NCBI RefSeq assembly: GCF_000202835.1
Contig: NC_015186.1
Coordinates: forward strand, 1,612,001-1,676,000
Direction of reading: 5' to 3'
Length of the DNA: 64,000 nt
From: Acidiphilium multivorum AIU301
GTDB lineage: Bacteria; Pseudomonadota; Alphaproteobacteria; Acetobacterales; Acetobacteraceae
In this document: positions 53,506-62,585 of the stretch, one piece after another
Numbering within the stretch: position 1 is the first letter of the stretch
Layout: each line of letters starts with the position of its first letter
The notes under the pieces: model-generated
Told to the model about the DNA's origin: nothing
Seen by the model: the letters and a program-made list of their open reading frames with translations, nothing else
Database searches by the model: none
Program-made: the position numbers and the translations under genes

Positions 53506-53647
53506 CGCTACACTCCGAATGGTCTTGACGAGACGATTCTAGGAGCAGGTTCCGCGGGCGGAAATCACTCGATCGGGTAGGTTTGCCGGCCGACGGCCTT
53601 GTCCGCAACGCAGCCATGTCCCCAGGCCGGCTCGTACGACCCGATCC

Positions 53648-53661
53648 TTGATCTGCCTCAA
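53648..53661. promoter_or_regulatory. FNR-type box between host-attachment-like and CoA-transferase genes
   Basis: TTGATCTGCCTCAA has the TTGA-N6-TCAA core and matches the FNR/FixK-family consensus at nine of ten positions. The centre is 76 bases before the CoA-transferase start and 150 bases from the host-attachment-like start. I do not see a clear -10 at class II spacing on either strand. It is the third such box in this window. Confidence 0.45.
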
Positions 53662-53730
53662 TGAAACGTTCCGAAACGATCGGCAAAGCGCTTGCTCAAG
53701 AGGCGTGGCAACGCGGGGAGTTGAAGCGGA

Positions 53731-55290
53731 ATGTATCGTGACCGGATCAGGCTGGAGACGCTCTGGGGCAAGGTGATGTCGGCCGAGGAGGCCGCGCTGT
53801 CGATCAGGGACGGGATGGTGATCGGCATGAGCGGTTTCACCCGCGCCGGAGACGCCAAGGAGGTGCCGGTGGCCCTCGCCGAGCGCGCCCGGCGTGATCC
53901 ACTGCGGATCACGCTGATGACCGGCGCCTCGCTCGGCAACGATATCGACAAGACGCTGTCCGAGGCCAACGTGATCGCCCGCCGCATGCCCTTCCAGGCC
54001 GACCCGGCCCTGCGCCGCCGCATCAATGACGGCGAGGTGATGTTCATCGACCAGCATCTGTCCGAAACGGTGGAACAGCTGCGCGCACGCCAGCTTCGCC
54101 CGGTCGACATCGCCGTGGTCGAGGCGACGGCGATCAACGAGAAGGGCGGCATCGTGCCCACCACCTCGGTCGGCAACGCCGCGAGCTTCGCCGTGCTGGC
54201 GGAGAAGGTGATCGTCGAGATCAACATGACGATGCCGCAGGAACTCGAAGGCCTGCACGACATCTATTTCCCCTCGCGCCGCCCCTATCGCGAGCCGCTC
54301 GGGGTGATGCGGCCGAGCGACCGGATCGGCCTGCCCTATGTGCCGATCGACCCGCAGAAGATCATCGGCATCGTCATCACCAGCAAGGCCGACAGCCCCT
54401 CGCGCATCGAGCCGCCCGACGAGGACACCGCCGCGATCGCCGGGCACCTGCTGGAATTCCTCGACCACGAGGTGCGCGAGGCCCGGCTCTCGCCCTCGCT
54501 GATGCCGTTGCAGGCCGGCATCGGCAGCATCGCCAACGCGGTGCTGCACGGCTTCACCGAAAGCCGGTTCAGCAACCTCACCATGTATTCCGAGGTGTTG
54601 CAGGACAGCACGATCTCGTTGCTCGACAGCGGCCGCCTTGTCTTCGCCTCCGGCTCGTCGATGACGCTGTCGAAGCCGCTCTACGAACGGGTGCTCGGCG
54701 ATATCGGCCGCTACCGCGACCGGCTGGTGCTGCGCCCGCAGGAAATCAGCAACCATCCCGAAATCGTCCGCCGCCTCGGCATCATCGGCATCAACACGGC
54801 GCTGGAGGCAGATATCTACGGCAACGTGAACTCCACCCATGTCGGTGGCACGCACATGATGAACGGCATCGGCGGCTCCGGCGATTTCGCGCGGAACGGC
54901 CATCTCTCAGTGTTCGTCACCAAGTCGCTGGCCAAGGGCGGCAAGATCTCCAGCATCGTGCCGATGGTCTCGCATGTCGATCATACCGAGCACGACGTGG
55001 ACGTGATCGTCACCGAACGGGGGCTGGCCGACCTGCGAGGCCTTGCCCCGCGCGAGCGGGCGGCGCTGGTCATCGACAAATGCGCGCACCCGCTCTACCG
55101 CGACGCGCTGCGTGACTATTTCAACGAGGCCGTGCGCAGCCGTGGCGGGCAGACGCCGCATCTGATCGAACAGGCGCTGTCCTGGCACGCCCGTCTGCGC
55201 GAAAGCGGCTCCATGCAGGGGGTGAAGCCTCCGGCGCCGCGCCCGGAGGCCCCGGCGCGGCACCGCGGGGTCAGACCCGCATCGGCATGA
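53731..55290 (+). CDS. acetyl-CoA hydrolase/transferase, AarC-like (519 aa)
   Basis: A class I CoA-transferase resembling succinyl-CoA:acetate CoA-transferase AarC of acetic acid bacteria. The catalytic Glu is Glu288 (MYSEVLQDS), and the GIGGSGDFARN and GNVNSTHVGGT segments are conserved. It would convert acetate and succinyl-CoA to acetyl-CoA and succinate, which matters in acid resistance and under low oxygen. The last 20 bases overlap dnaN on the other strand. An FNR-type box lies 70 bases upstream. Confidence 0.88.
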   Translation: MYRDRIRLETLWGKVMSAEEAALSIRDGMVIGMSGFTRAGDAKEVPVALAERARRDPLRITLMTGASLGNDIDKTLSEANVIARRMPFQADPALRRRINDGEVMFIDQHLSETVEQLRARQLRPVDIAVVEATAINEKGGIVPTTSVGNAASFAVLAEKVIVEINMTMPQELEGLHDIYFPSRRPYREPLGVMRPSDRIGLPYVPIDPQKIIGIVITSKADSPSRIEPPDEDTAAIAGHLLEFLDHEVREARLSPSLMPLQAGIGSIANAVLHGFTESRFSNLTMYSEVLQDSTISLLDSGRLVFASGSSMTLSKPLYERVLGDIGRYRDRLVLRPQEISNHPEIVRRLGIIGINTALEADIYGNVNSTHVGGTHMMNGIGGSGDFARNGHLSVFVTKSLAKGGKISSIVPMVSHVDHTEHDVDVIVTERGLADLRGLAPRERAALVIDKCAHPLYRDALRDYFNEAVRSRGGQTPHLIEQALSWHARLRESGSMQGVKPPAPRPEAPARHRGVRPASA

Positions 55291-56395
55291 GAACGAAAAT
55301 CGCGCTCTCGTCGCCGGCGGCGCGCACCAGGGTCGGCGCCGCGCCGTCGGCGAAGCAGAACTCCACCTTGCCCTTGATCTGTTCCGTCACGTCGTTGAGG
55401 TAGCGGGCCTGGAAGCCGATTTCGAGCGGGGTGGCACGGTATTCCACCTGCTCGGCGTCGAGTTCCTCGGTTGCCGTGCCCTGGTCAGGGCTGGTCGCCG
55501 AAAGCACCAGGAGGTCGCGGCCGACGGAGAGTTTGACCGGCTTGTTTCGCTCGGAGGTAATCGCCGAGACGCGCGCCACTGCGGCGGAGAAATCGGCGGT
55601 CTCGACGCGCAGTATCTTGTCGTTGCCCGTAGGGATCACCTTCGAATAATCGGGATAGGTGCCGTCGATCAGCTTGCTGGTCATCCGCATGGTGTCCAGC
55701 TCGAACTGGATGCGGGTTTCCGAGAGCGCGATCGAGACATCGCCGGAGACCTCGTCGAGCAGCTTGCGGATCTCGTTCACCGTCTTGCGCGGCACGATGA
55801 CGCCGGGCATCCCCGCGGCGCCCTCGGGCAGCGGTTCCTCGACGCGGGCGAGACGATGCCCGTCCGTCGCCACGGCGCGAAGCACCGGCACTCCCTCCGA
55901 CTCGGCGGAATGAAGATAGATGCCGTTGAGATAGTAGCGGGTTTCCTCGGTCGAGATCGCGAAGCGCGTGCGGTCGATCAGCCCGCGCAGCGCCTGCGCC
56001 GGCACGGCGAAGCGATGCGTCAGCTTGCCGGCATCGAGCTTGGGGAATTCGTCGGTCGGCAGCACCACGAGCTTGGTGGCGTAGCGTCCTGCCCGCAGCG
56101 CGAGCGGCGCGTCACCGCCCGGATGGTCGAGCTCGATCTCGGCGTTGTCCGGCTGGCGGCGCACGATCTCGTAAAGGGTCGCCGCCGGCGCGGTGACAGA
56201 GCCGTCCCTCATCGTCGTCGCGGCGACCTCCTCGATCAGCGCGATCTCCAGATCGGTCGCGGCGATGGTCAGCCGGCCTTCCTTCACCGACAACAGCACA
56301 TTGGCCAGGATGGGAATCGTGTTGCGTTTTTCGACAACGTTCTGAACATGGGCCAGCGCCTTCAGCAGCGTTGCCCGATCCGCCTTGAGCTTCAT
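55271..56395 (-). CDS. dnaN: DNA polymerase III beta sliding clamp (374 aa)
   Basis: The ring clamp that holds the replicative polymerase on DNA. Three copies of the clamp domain; N-terminal MKLKADRATLLKALAHVQNVVEKRNTIPILANVLL and C-terminal peptide ending FVLMPMRV are conserved. The ATG at 56395 is preceded by AAGGATCGC. The upstream frame to 56434 is spurious. dnaA, recF and gyrB are not adjacent, so the usual origin cluster is not preserved here. Confidence 0.96.
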   Translation of the reverse strand: MKLKADRATLLKALAHVQNVVEKRNTIPILANVLLSVKEGRLTIAATDLEIALIEEVAATTMRDGSVTAPAATLYEIVRRQPDNAEIELDHPGGDAPLALRAGRYATKLVVLPTDEFPKLDAGKLTHRFAVPAQALRGLIDRTRFAISTEETRYYLNGIYLHSAESEGVPVLRAVATDGHRLARVEEPLPEGAAGMPGVIVPRKTVNEIRKLLDEVSGDVSIALSETRIQFELDTMRMTSKLIDGTYPDYSKVIPTGNDKILRVETADFSAAVARVSAITSERNKPVKLSVGRDLLVLSATSPDQGTATEELDAEQVEYRATPLEIGFQARYLNDVTEQIKGKVEFCFADGAAPTLVRAAGDESAIFVLMPMRV

Positions 56396-56593
56396 GCGAT
56401 CCTTCCAGTCAGCCTGACCGGGCTGCCTCAGCACCCGGGTCTCGCTGCATAGCCCAGTTCGAACCGGAATTGAACCATCCCGCCGCCCGATGGTGGGTGA
56501 CAGCGGCGAAAAGCCGGGCTAAGGCAGGGTCCGCGGGGTGCAGCGCCCGGCTTCAGTTCGACAATCGGCAATGATTTCAACGCGGATCGGCTC

Positions 56594-58327
56594 ATGACCA
56601 GACCAGTCCCGCCCGCCCTTGTTCATGGCCGCCGGCTGCCCAATACGTGGGACGTCGCGGCGATGGCTCTCGTCTTCGCCCTGCTGATCGGGGTGGCGCA
56701 CGTCGCGCAGGGCACGATGGCGCCCCTCGCGCGGATGAAATCGGGCCATATCCACCTGAATCCGGCGTGGCTGCCCGGCTACGCATTGCGCACGACGTTG
56801 CGCATGTTCGCGGCCCTGCTCGTCTCGCTCGGCTTCACCTTCACGGTCGCGACACTGGCCGCGAAGAGCCGGCGCGCCGCAATCATCATCATCCCGATCC
56901 TCGACATCCTGCAATCGATCCCGATTCTCGGCTTCATTTCCTTCACCGTGCTGTTTTTCCTGCATCTTTTCCCGGGACAGGAACTCGGCGCGGAACTCGC
57001 GGTGGTGTTCGTCATCTTCACCAGCCAGGCCTGGAACATGGCCTTCAGCTTCTATCAGTCGCTGACCACCGAACCGGCGGATCTGGTCGAGGCCTGCCGC
57101 AGCTTCGGCCTGACACCCTGGCAACGCTTCTGGCGACTCGACGTGCCGTTCGCCGTGCCGGGCCTCGTGTGGAACACTATGCTATCGATGTCCGGCGGCT
57201 GGTTCTTCGTGGTCGCGTCTGAGGCGATCACGGTCGGTCACACCACCTTCACCTTGCCGGGGATCGGCTCCTACGTTGCGGTCGCGCTGCAGCACCGCGA
57301 TTTCGCTGCCATCGTCTATGCGCTGCTGGCCATGCTGGTGGTAATCCTGCTCTACGACCAGTTGCTGTTCCGCCCTCTTGTTGCCTGGTCGGGCAAATTC
57401 CGGTTCGAAACCGTGCCCTCCGCCGGCGAGACGGAACCCTGGGTCCTCCGCCTGCTGCGCCGGACCTTTCTTCTCCGCGCCGCAGGGGACTGGCTGAGCG
57501 ACCAGTTTGCCCACGTCGTCCGCCTGCGCCTCGGCAGGGCCGACCGGAAGTTCGGGTCCGCCGGCCTCGACCGCGCCACCGGACGGATCGGCGACGCCGC
57601 CTTTTATGCGGTCGTGATCATCGCGGCCGGCGCCGCTGCCGCACAAGTGGTCGAGTTCTGCGCGCGCACGATGTACTGGAGCGATCTTGCCCAGTGCGTC
57701 GTGCTCGCCTTCTACACCCTTGCCCGCGTCATCGCGGCTTTGGTGATCTCCTGCGTGATCTGGGTGCCCGTCGGCGTCTGGGTCGGGTTCAGGCCGTGGG
57801 CAACGCGACTGGTTCAGCCAGCCGCGCAGTTCCTCGCCGCCTTCCCCGCCAACCTCGTCTTCCCCGTGGTGGTTGCCGGAATCGTGCATTTCCGCCTCAC
57901 GCCAAACATCTGGCTGACACCGCTGATGATCCTCGGCACACAGTGGTACGTCCTGTTCAACGTCGTCGCGGGCGCCGCCGCGCTGCCAGGCGACCTGAAG
58001 GAAGCGGCTTCGAATTTCCGCCTGAGCGGGCTTCTCTGGTGGCGCCGGCTCATCATCCCCGGCATCCTGCCCTATTTCGTTACCGGCGCACTCACCGCGA
58101 CCGGCGCGGCATGGAATGCCTCGATCGTTGCCGAGGTCGCCTCATGGGGCCATACCACGCTGGTCGCGCGTGGGCTCGGCGCCTATATCGCGCAGGCGAC
58201 CATGGCCGGGAACACCAGCCGCATCGTGCTCGGCGTGGCCGTGATGGCGGCTTTCGTGCTCGGCTTCAACCGGCTGGTCTGGCGCCCCCTCTACGCCTAT
58301 GCCAGCCGGCGCACCAATTTCGGATAA
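56594..58327 (+). CDS. ABC transporter permease, two fused BPD domains (577 aa)
   Basis: A nitrate/sulfonate/taurine-type (NitT/TauT) inner-membrane permease in which two permease domains are fused in tandem. Each half has its EAA loop: EACRSFGLTPWQRFWRLDVP (about 169-188) and EAASNFRLSGLLWWRRLIIP (about 471-490). At least 10 helices are visible. The substrate is unknown and no periplasmic binding protein lies nearby. The ATPase begins ten bases downstream. Confidence 0.85.
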   Translation: MTRPVPPALVHGRRLPNTWDVAAMALVFALLIGVAHVAQGTMAPLARMKSGHIHLNPAWLPGYALRTTLRMFAALLVSLGFTFTVATLAAKSRRAAIIIIPILDILQSIPILGFISFTVLFFLHLFPGQELGAELAVVFVIFTSQAWNMAFSFYQSLTTEPADLVEACRSFGLTPWQRFWRLDVPFAVPGLVWNTMLSMSGGWFFVVASEAITVGHTTFTLPGIGSYVAVALQHRDFAAIVYALLAMLVVILLYDQLLFRPLVAWSGKFRFETVPSAGETEPWVLRLLRRTFLLRAAGDWLSDQFAHVVRLRLGRADRKFGSAGLDRATGRIGDAAFYAVVIIAAGAAAAQVVEFCARTMYWSDLAQCVVLAFYTLARVIAALVISCVIWVPVGVWVGFRPWATRLVQPAAQFLAAFPANLVFPVVVAGIVHFRLTPNIWLTPLMILGTQWYVLFNVVAGAAALPGDLKEAASNFRLSGLLWWRRLIIPGILPYFVTGALTATGAAWNASIVAEVASWGHTTLVARGLGAYIAQATMAGNTSRIVLGVAVMAAFVLGFNRLVWRPLYAYASRRTNFG

Positions 58328-58336
58328 GGAGGAGAG

Positions 58337-59656
58337 ATGGACCAGCAAACCGCGCCCGGCATCCTGCTCGATGTCCGCAACTGCCGGCAATCCTATCCGA
58401 AGGAAGCCAACAGCGAACTGGTCGTGCTCGACGACGTCAACGTGACGCTGCGCGAGGGCGAGATCGTCGGCCTGCTCGGTCGCTCCGGCTCGGGCAAATC
58501 GACGCTGCTGCGGATCATCGCCGGCCTGCTGCGCCCGACCCGCGGCGATGTGTCGTGGAAGGGTGCGCCGGTGCGCGGCCCGGTACGCGGCGTCGCCATG
58601 GTGTTCCAGAGTTTTGCTCTGTTTCCGTGGCTCACGGTGCAGGAAAATGTCGAGCTCGGGCTGGAGGCGCAGGGTGTCGCCCGGCGCGAGCGCGAGGAGC
58701 GCGCCGAGGAGGCGATCGACCTGATCGGCCTCGGCGGTTATGACGGCGCCTACCCCAAGGAACTCTCGGGCGGCATGCGCCAGCGCGTCGGCCTCGCCCG
58801 CGCGCTGGTCACCCATCCCGACCTGCTGCTGATGGACGAGCCGTTCTCGGCGCTGGACGTGCTGACCGCCGAAACCCTGCGCACCGACCTGATCGACCTC
58901 TGGTCGGAGGGCAAGCTTCCGGTCAAGTCGATCCTCATCGTAACTCACAATATCGAGGAAGCGGTATTGATGTGCGACCGCATCCTCGTCTTCTCGTCCG
59001 ATCCCGGGCGGGTCGCGCACGAATTGCGCGTTCCCTTTCCACACCCGCGCAACCGGCTCGATCCGGCCTTCCGCAAGATGGTGGACGACATCTACGCGGT
59101 GATGACGCGGCGCAAGTCGCCGGCGGACCTGAAGGCCGAGGCCGCCCACCCGGCGACCGGCTTTGCCACGCCGCTCCACCCGATCGGCACCAACCTGATG
59201 TCCGGCCTGATGGAAACGCTCGCCGCCCCGCCATATGACGGCCGCGCCGACCTGCCGGCCCTCGCCTCCGTGCTGCAATACGAGGCTGACGAATTGTTGC
59301 CACTCGGCGAAACCCTGCAACTGCTGCGCTTCGCCGAACTTGAGGATGGCGATATCCGCCTGACCGAGCAGGGCCGGACCTTCGTGAATGCCGATACCGA
59401 GGAGCGCAAGAAGATCTTCGCCGCCGCCGCCCTCGCCAACGTGAAGCTGGTCGCCGCGATCCGCCAGGTGATCGACGAACGCTGGAACCATCGCGCCTCC
59501 GCCGTCCGCTTCCGCGACGAACTGGAAGATCACATGTCGCCCGAACGCGCCGAGGAAACGCTGCGCACCGCGATCTCCTGGGGCCGCTACGCCGAGATCT
59601 ATTCCTACGACGAGGAAGCCCAGCAGTTCAGCCTCGAGGATATCGAGGAAGAATAG
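58337..59656 (+). CDS. ABC transporter ATPase with C-terminal AAA-associated domain (439 aa)
   Basis: An ATP-binding subunit of the nitrate/sulfonate family: Walker A GRSGSGKST (49-57), signature LSGGMRQRV (about 146-154), Walker B LLLMDEPFSALD. After residue ~260 an additional ~180-residue 'AAA-associated' domain (PF09821-like) follows, which is not part of the transport ATPase and whose role is unknown. AAGGAGGAG precedes the ATG, and it is co-transcribed with the permease. Confidence 0.88.
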   Translation: MDQQTAPGILLDVRNCRQSYPKEANSELVVLDDVNVTLREGEIVGLLGRSGSGKSTLLRIIAGLLRPTRGDVSWKGAPVRGPVRGVAMVFQSFALFPWLTVQENVELGLEAQGVARREREERAEEAIDLIGLGGYDGAYPKELSGGMRQRVGLARALVTHPDLLLMDEPFSALDVLTAETLRTDLIDLWSEGKLPVKSILIVTHNIEEAVLMCDRILVFSSDPGRVAHELRVPFPHPRNRLDPAFRKMVDDIYAVMTRRKSPADLKAEAAHPATGFATPLHPIGTNLMSGLMETLAAPPYDGRADLPALASVLQYEADELLPLGETLQLLRFAELEDGDIRLTEQGRTFVNADTEERKKIFAAAALANVKLVAAIRQVIDERWNHRASAVRFRDELEDHMSPERAEETLRTAISWGRYAEIYSYDEEAQQFSLEDIEEE

Positions 59657-59725
59657 GGCCGTCTGATCCGCTTCGCCGCAATCGAGCCGCTTTAACCGGC
59701 GGGGGCGGCACGCCATCTGCTCTCG

Positions 59726-61174
59726 ATGAGCACCGGAGCAGAAAGACTGCGTGACGTGCCGGTCGGCATCGATGCGACCGGCACCCGCACCGAGCATGAT
59801 TCGATGGGCACGATCGAGGTGCCGGCGGATCGCTACTGGGGAGCCCAGACCCAACGCAGCCTGCGCCATTTCGCCATCGGCGAACGGATGCCGACGGCGC
59901 TCTACCGCGCCTATGCGCTGGTCAAGAAGGCGGCGGCAGAGGTGAATGCCGAGCTTGGCGCGCTGCCCGGCTGGAAGGTGGCGGCGATCGTCCGCGCCGC
60001 CGAAGAGGCGATGGCGGGCGCACTCGACGATCATTTCCCGCTGCATGTCTACCAGACCGGCTCGGGCACGCAGTCCAACATGAACCTCAACGAGGTGCTG
60101 GCCGCGCGGGCGAACCAGCTGCTCGGCGCCGAACCCGGCGCTCGAGCGCCGATCCATCCGAATGACGACGTCAACCGCTCGCAATCCTCCAATGATACCT
60201 TTCCCGCGGCGATGCATGTCGCGACCCTCGCGGCGCTGGACGAGGATCTCATTCCCGCCATCGACGCGCTCGCCGGCGCCATCGAGGCGAAGGCCTTCGC
60301 GTGGATGGACATCCCCAAGACCGGCCGGACCCATCTGCAGGACGCGGTGCCGCTCACCGTGGGCCAGGAATGGTCGGGCTATGCGCACCAGCTTAGCGAT
60401 GCGCTGGCGCGGGTCGGGGCATCGCGCGGCGGGCTGCTCGAACTCGCCGCCGGCGGCACCGCGGTCGGCACCGGCCTCGCCGCCCCCGCCGGCTTCGGCC
60501 GGGCGATCGCCGCACGAATCGCCGCGATCACCGGCAAGCCATTCGTTACCGCCCCGAACAAGTTCGCCGCGCAAGCCTCGCTCGATGCGATGGTCGCGAC
60601 GATGGCCGCCCTGCGCGGCCTCGCCGTAGCACTGATGAAAATCGCCAACGACATGCGCTGGCTCGCCTCCGGCCCCCGCTGCGGCATCGGCGAACTCCTG
60701 CTCCCCGAGAACGAGCCAGGCTCCTCAATCATGCCCGGCAAGGTGAACCCGACCCAGTGCGAGGCGCTGGTGATGGTCTGCATCCAGACGATCGGCGATG
60801 ACGCGGCGGTTGCCTTCGCCGGCAGCCAGGGCAATTTCGAGCTGAACGCGATGCGGCCGCTGATCATCAACAACGTGCTCCGCACCTGCCGGACCATGAC
60901 GGAAGCCTGCACCGCCTTCCGCCGGTTTTCGGTGGAGGGGACCGCGCTGAACCGTGCGCGGATCGACGAACAGCTCGGCCGCTCGCTCATGCTGGTCACC
61001 GCGCTGAGCCCGGAAATCGGCTATGATCGCGCCGCCGCGATCGCTCATCACGCGGCGGAACACGGCCTGACGCTGCGCGAAGCGGCAACCGGCTATGGCG
61101 GCGTCGACCCCGCGACGTTCGACCGGCTCTGCGACCCGGCAAAACTCGTGGGCTCAGGACTGGCGGGCGCCTGA
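59726..61174 (+). CDS. fumC: fumarate hydratase, class II (482 aa)
   Basis: The iron-independent TCA-cycle enzyme converting fumarate to malate. Signature GSSIMPGKVNPTQCEA and the SSNDTFP and TGSGTQSNMN motifs are present. The protein is ~20 residues longer than E. coli FumC at the N-terminus; residue 27 (DSMGTIEVPADRYWG) matches the usual start region. No strong ribosome site is seen at 59726, so a later start is possible. Its last 82 bases overlap the convergent LysR gene. Confidence 0.93.
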   Translation: MSTGAERLRDVPVGIDATGTRTEHDSMGTIEVPADRYWGAQTQRSLRHFAIGERMPTALYRAYALVKKAAAEVNAELGALPGWKVAAIVRAAEEAMAGALDDHFPLHVYQTGSGTQSNMNLNEVLAARANQLLGAEPGARAPIHPNDDVNRSQSSNDTFPAAMHVATLAALDEDLIPAIDALAGAIEAKAFAWMDIPKTGRTHLQDAVPLTVGQEWSGYAHQLSDALARVGASRGGLLELAAGGTAVGTGLAAPAGFGRAIAARIAAITGKPFVTAPNKFAAQASLDAMVATMAALRGLAVALMKIANDMRWLASGPRCGIGELLLPENEPGSSIMPGKVNPTQCEALVMVCIQTIGDDAAVAFAGSQGNFELNAMRPLIINNVLRTCRTMTEACTAFRRFSVEGTALNRARIDEQLGRSLMLVTALSPEIGYDRAAAIAHHAAEHGLTLREAATGYGGVDPATFDRLCDPAKLVGSGLAGA

Positions 61175-62061
61175 TCCAGCCCGGCAAAGACAGGCTCCGC
61201 CGCGCGCATCCTGGCCGCCAGCGCATCGGCAACGGCGCGGATGCGCGGCACGTCGCGCGTATCCTCGTGCTGCACCAGCCAGATTTCCCGCTCCGGCAGC
61301 GGCGGTGAATCGATCCGCGTCAACCCCGCGCCGGCGGCGACGTGGTGCCCGAGCACGGCGATGCCCAGCCCGGCGCGGGCGGCGGCGAGCTGGCTTACCC
61401 GGCTGTCGGTCCTGAGGGCGACAGCCGCCTTCGGCGCCATCGCCGCCAGCGCGTCGAGCTCCGGATAGGCGCCGGTCTCGTCGCGCGACAGGATGAGCCG
61501 GTGGCCCTCGCCCTGGCTGCCAGGCCAGGCCGGCACGCTGCGCGCGGCAAGATAGGTTTCGCTCGCATATAGGCCGAACGATACCGTGCCGATTCGCCGC
61601 CCCCGCAACGACTGCCCACGCGGCCGCGCGAGACGGAGGGCGAGATCAGCCTCGCGCGCAGCGAGCGAGAGGGTACGGTCATCGGCGATCAGTTCCACCA
61701 CGATGCCCGGATAGCGGTCGGCAAGATCGGCCAAGGCGGGCATCAGCACGGAGGGCGCAAAATCGCTCACCGTCGTCAGGCGCACGGTGCCTTCCAGCCG
61801 CACATCCCGCCCGCTCACCGCCCGCTCGGCCGCCAGCGCCGCCGTCTCCATCCGCTCCACCTCGGCGCGCGCCGCCTCACCGGCGGCGGTCAGCCGGAAG
61901 CCGCGCGGCGTGCGTTCCAGCAGCCGCACACCGGCCCGCGCCTCCAGCGCCGCGAGCCGCCGTCCCATCGTCGATTGCCGTACGCCCAGCCGCCGCGCCG
62001 CCGCCGACAGCGTGCCCTCGCGGGCTATGGCGAGAAAGCTGCGCAGATCGTCCCAATCCAT
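61093..62061 (-). CDS. LysR-family transcriptional regulator (322 aa)
   Basis: N-terminal winged HTH (residues 1-58, MDWDDLRSFLAIAREGTLSAAARRLGVRQSTMGRRL) and a LysR substrate-binding domain. The ATG at 62061 has GGAG five bases upstream; the frame to 62097 is not used. It is divergent from doxX-dodA, the typical LysR arrangement, so it likely controls that pair. The C-terminus runs into fumC, overlapping by 82 bases. Confidence 0.87.
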   Translation of the reverse strand: MDWDDLRSFLAIAREGTLSAAARRLGVRQSTMGRRLAALEARAGVRLLERTPRGFRLTAAGEAARAEVERMETAALAAERAVSGRDVRLEGTVRLTTVSDFAPSVLMPALADLADRYPGIVVELIADDRTLSLAAREADLALRLARPRGQSLRGRRIGTVSFGLYASETYLAARSVPAWPGSQGEGHRLILSRDETGAYPELDALAAMAPKAAVALRTDSRVSQLAAARAGLGIAVLGHHVAAGAGLTRIDSPPLPEREIWLVQHEDTRDVPRIRAVADALAARMRAAEPVFAGLDQAPASPEPTSFAGSQSRSNVAGSTPP

Positions 62062-62071
62062 CGTCACTCCT

Positions 62072-62132
62072 ATGCGAATCCGCATGACGATAACCAAAGA
62101 ATTGGATATTAACCAACCATTCTCGCATGGTT
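62072..62132. promoter_or_regulatory. LysR/doxX divergent operator region
   Basis: Three inverted repeats lie between the two starts: ATGCG-AATC-CGCAT (62072-62085), CCAA-AGAA-TTGG (62094-62105) and AACCAT-TCTCGC-ATGGTT (62115-62132). LysR proteins bind interrupted palindromes of the T-N11-A type. The last repeat is 28 bases before the doxX start and may overlap its promoter. Confidence 0.45.
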
Positions 62133-62159
62133 ATCTGGGGGGTGAAGGAGATTACGCAC

Positions 62160-62585
62160 ATGGACTCGACAATCGACACCCGAACCGCCGGCTACGGCGC
62201 CCTGCTGCTCCGGCTAACTCTGGGCTTCCTGTTCTTCGCCCATGACTGGCTGAAATACGCCATCTTCACCCCTGCCGGGACGGAACATTTCTTCGCCAGC
62301 CTCGGTCTGCCGGGCTGGTTCGGCCTGTTCGTCATGCTGTGGGAACTGGCGGCCGGCATCGCGCTGGTGCTCGGGATATGGGCGCGGCTCGCCGCGCTAC
62401 TGATCGTGCCGGACCTGATCGGCGCCATCGCGCTGGTGCATATCCATAACGGGTTCTATTTCACGGCGAAAGGCGGCGGATGGGAATATCCCGCGTTCTG
62501 GGCCATCGCCCTCGTGGTGCTCGCCCTGATCGGCGATGGTCCTTATGCCCTCGTCCCCACACCGTTCGGCCGGAGGACCGCGTGA
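62160..62585 (+). CDS. DoxX-family membrane protein (141 aa)
   Basis: Four membrane helices with the family motif LLLRLTLGFLFFAHDWLKY at the start and GWFGLFVMLWELAAGIALVLG. DoxX-family proteins often neighbour aromatic-ring dioxygenases and may work in redox defence; direct function is unknown. AAGGAG precedes the ATG at 62160. The dodA start shares one base with its stop (TGATG). Confidence 0.85.
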   Translation: MDSTIDTRTAGYGALLLRLTLGFLFFAHDWLKYAIFTPAGTEHFFASLGLPGWFGLFVMLWELAAGIALVLGIWARLAALLIVPDLIGAIALVHIHNGFYFTAKGGGWEYPAFWAIALVVLALIGDGPYALVPTPFGRRTA

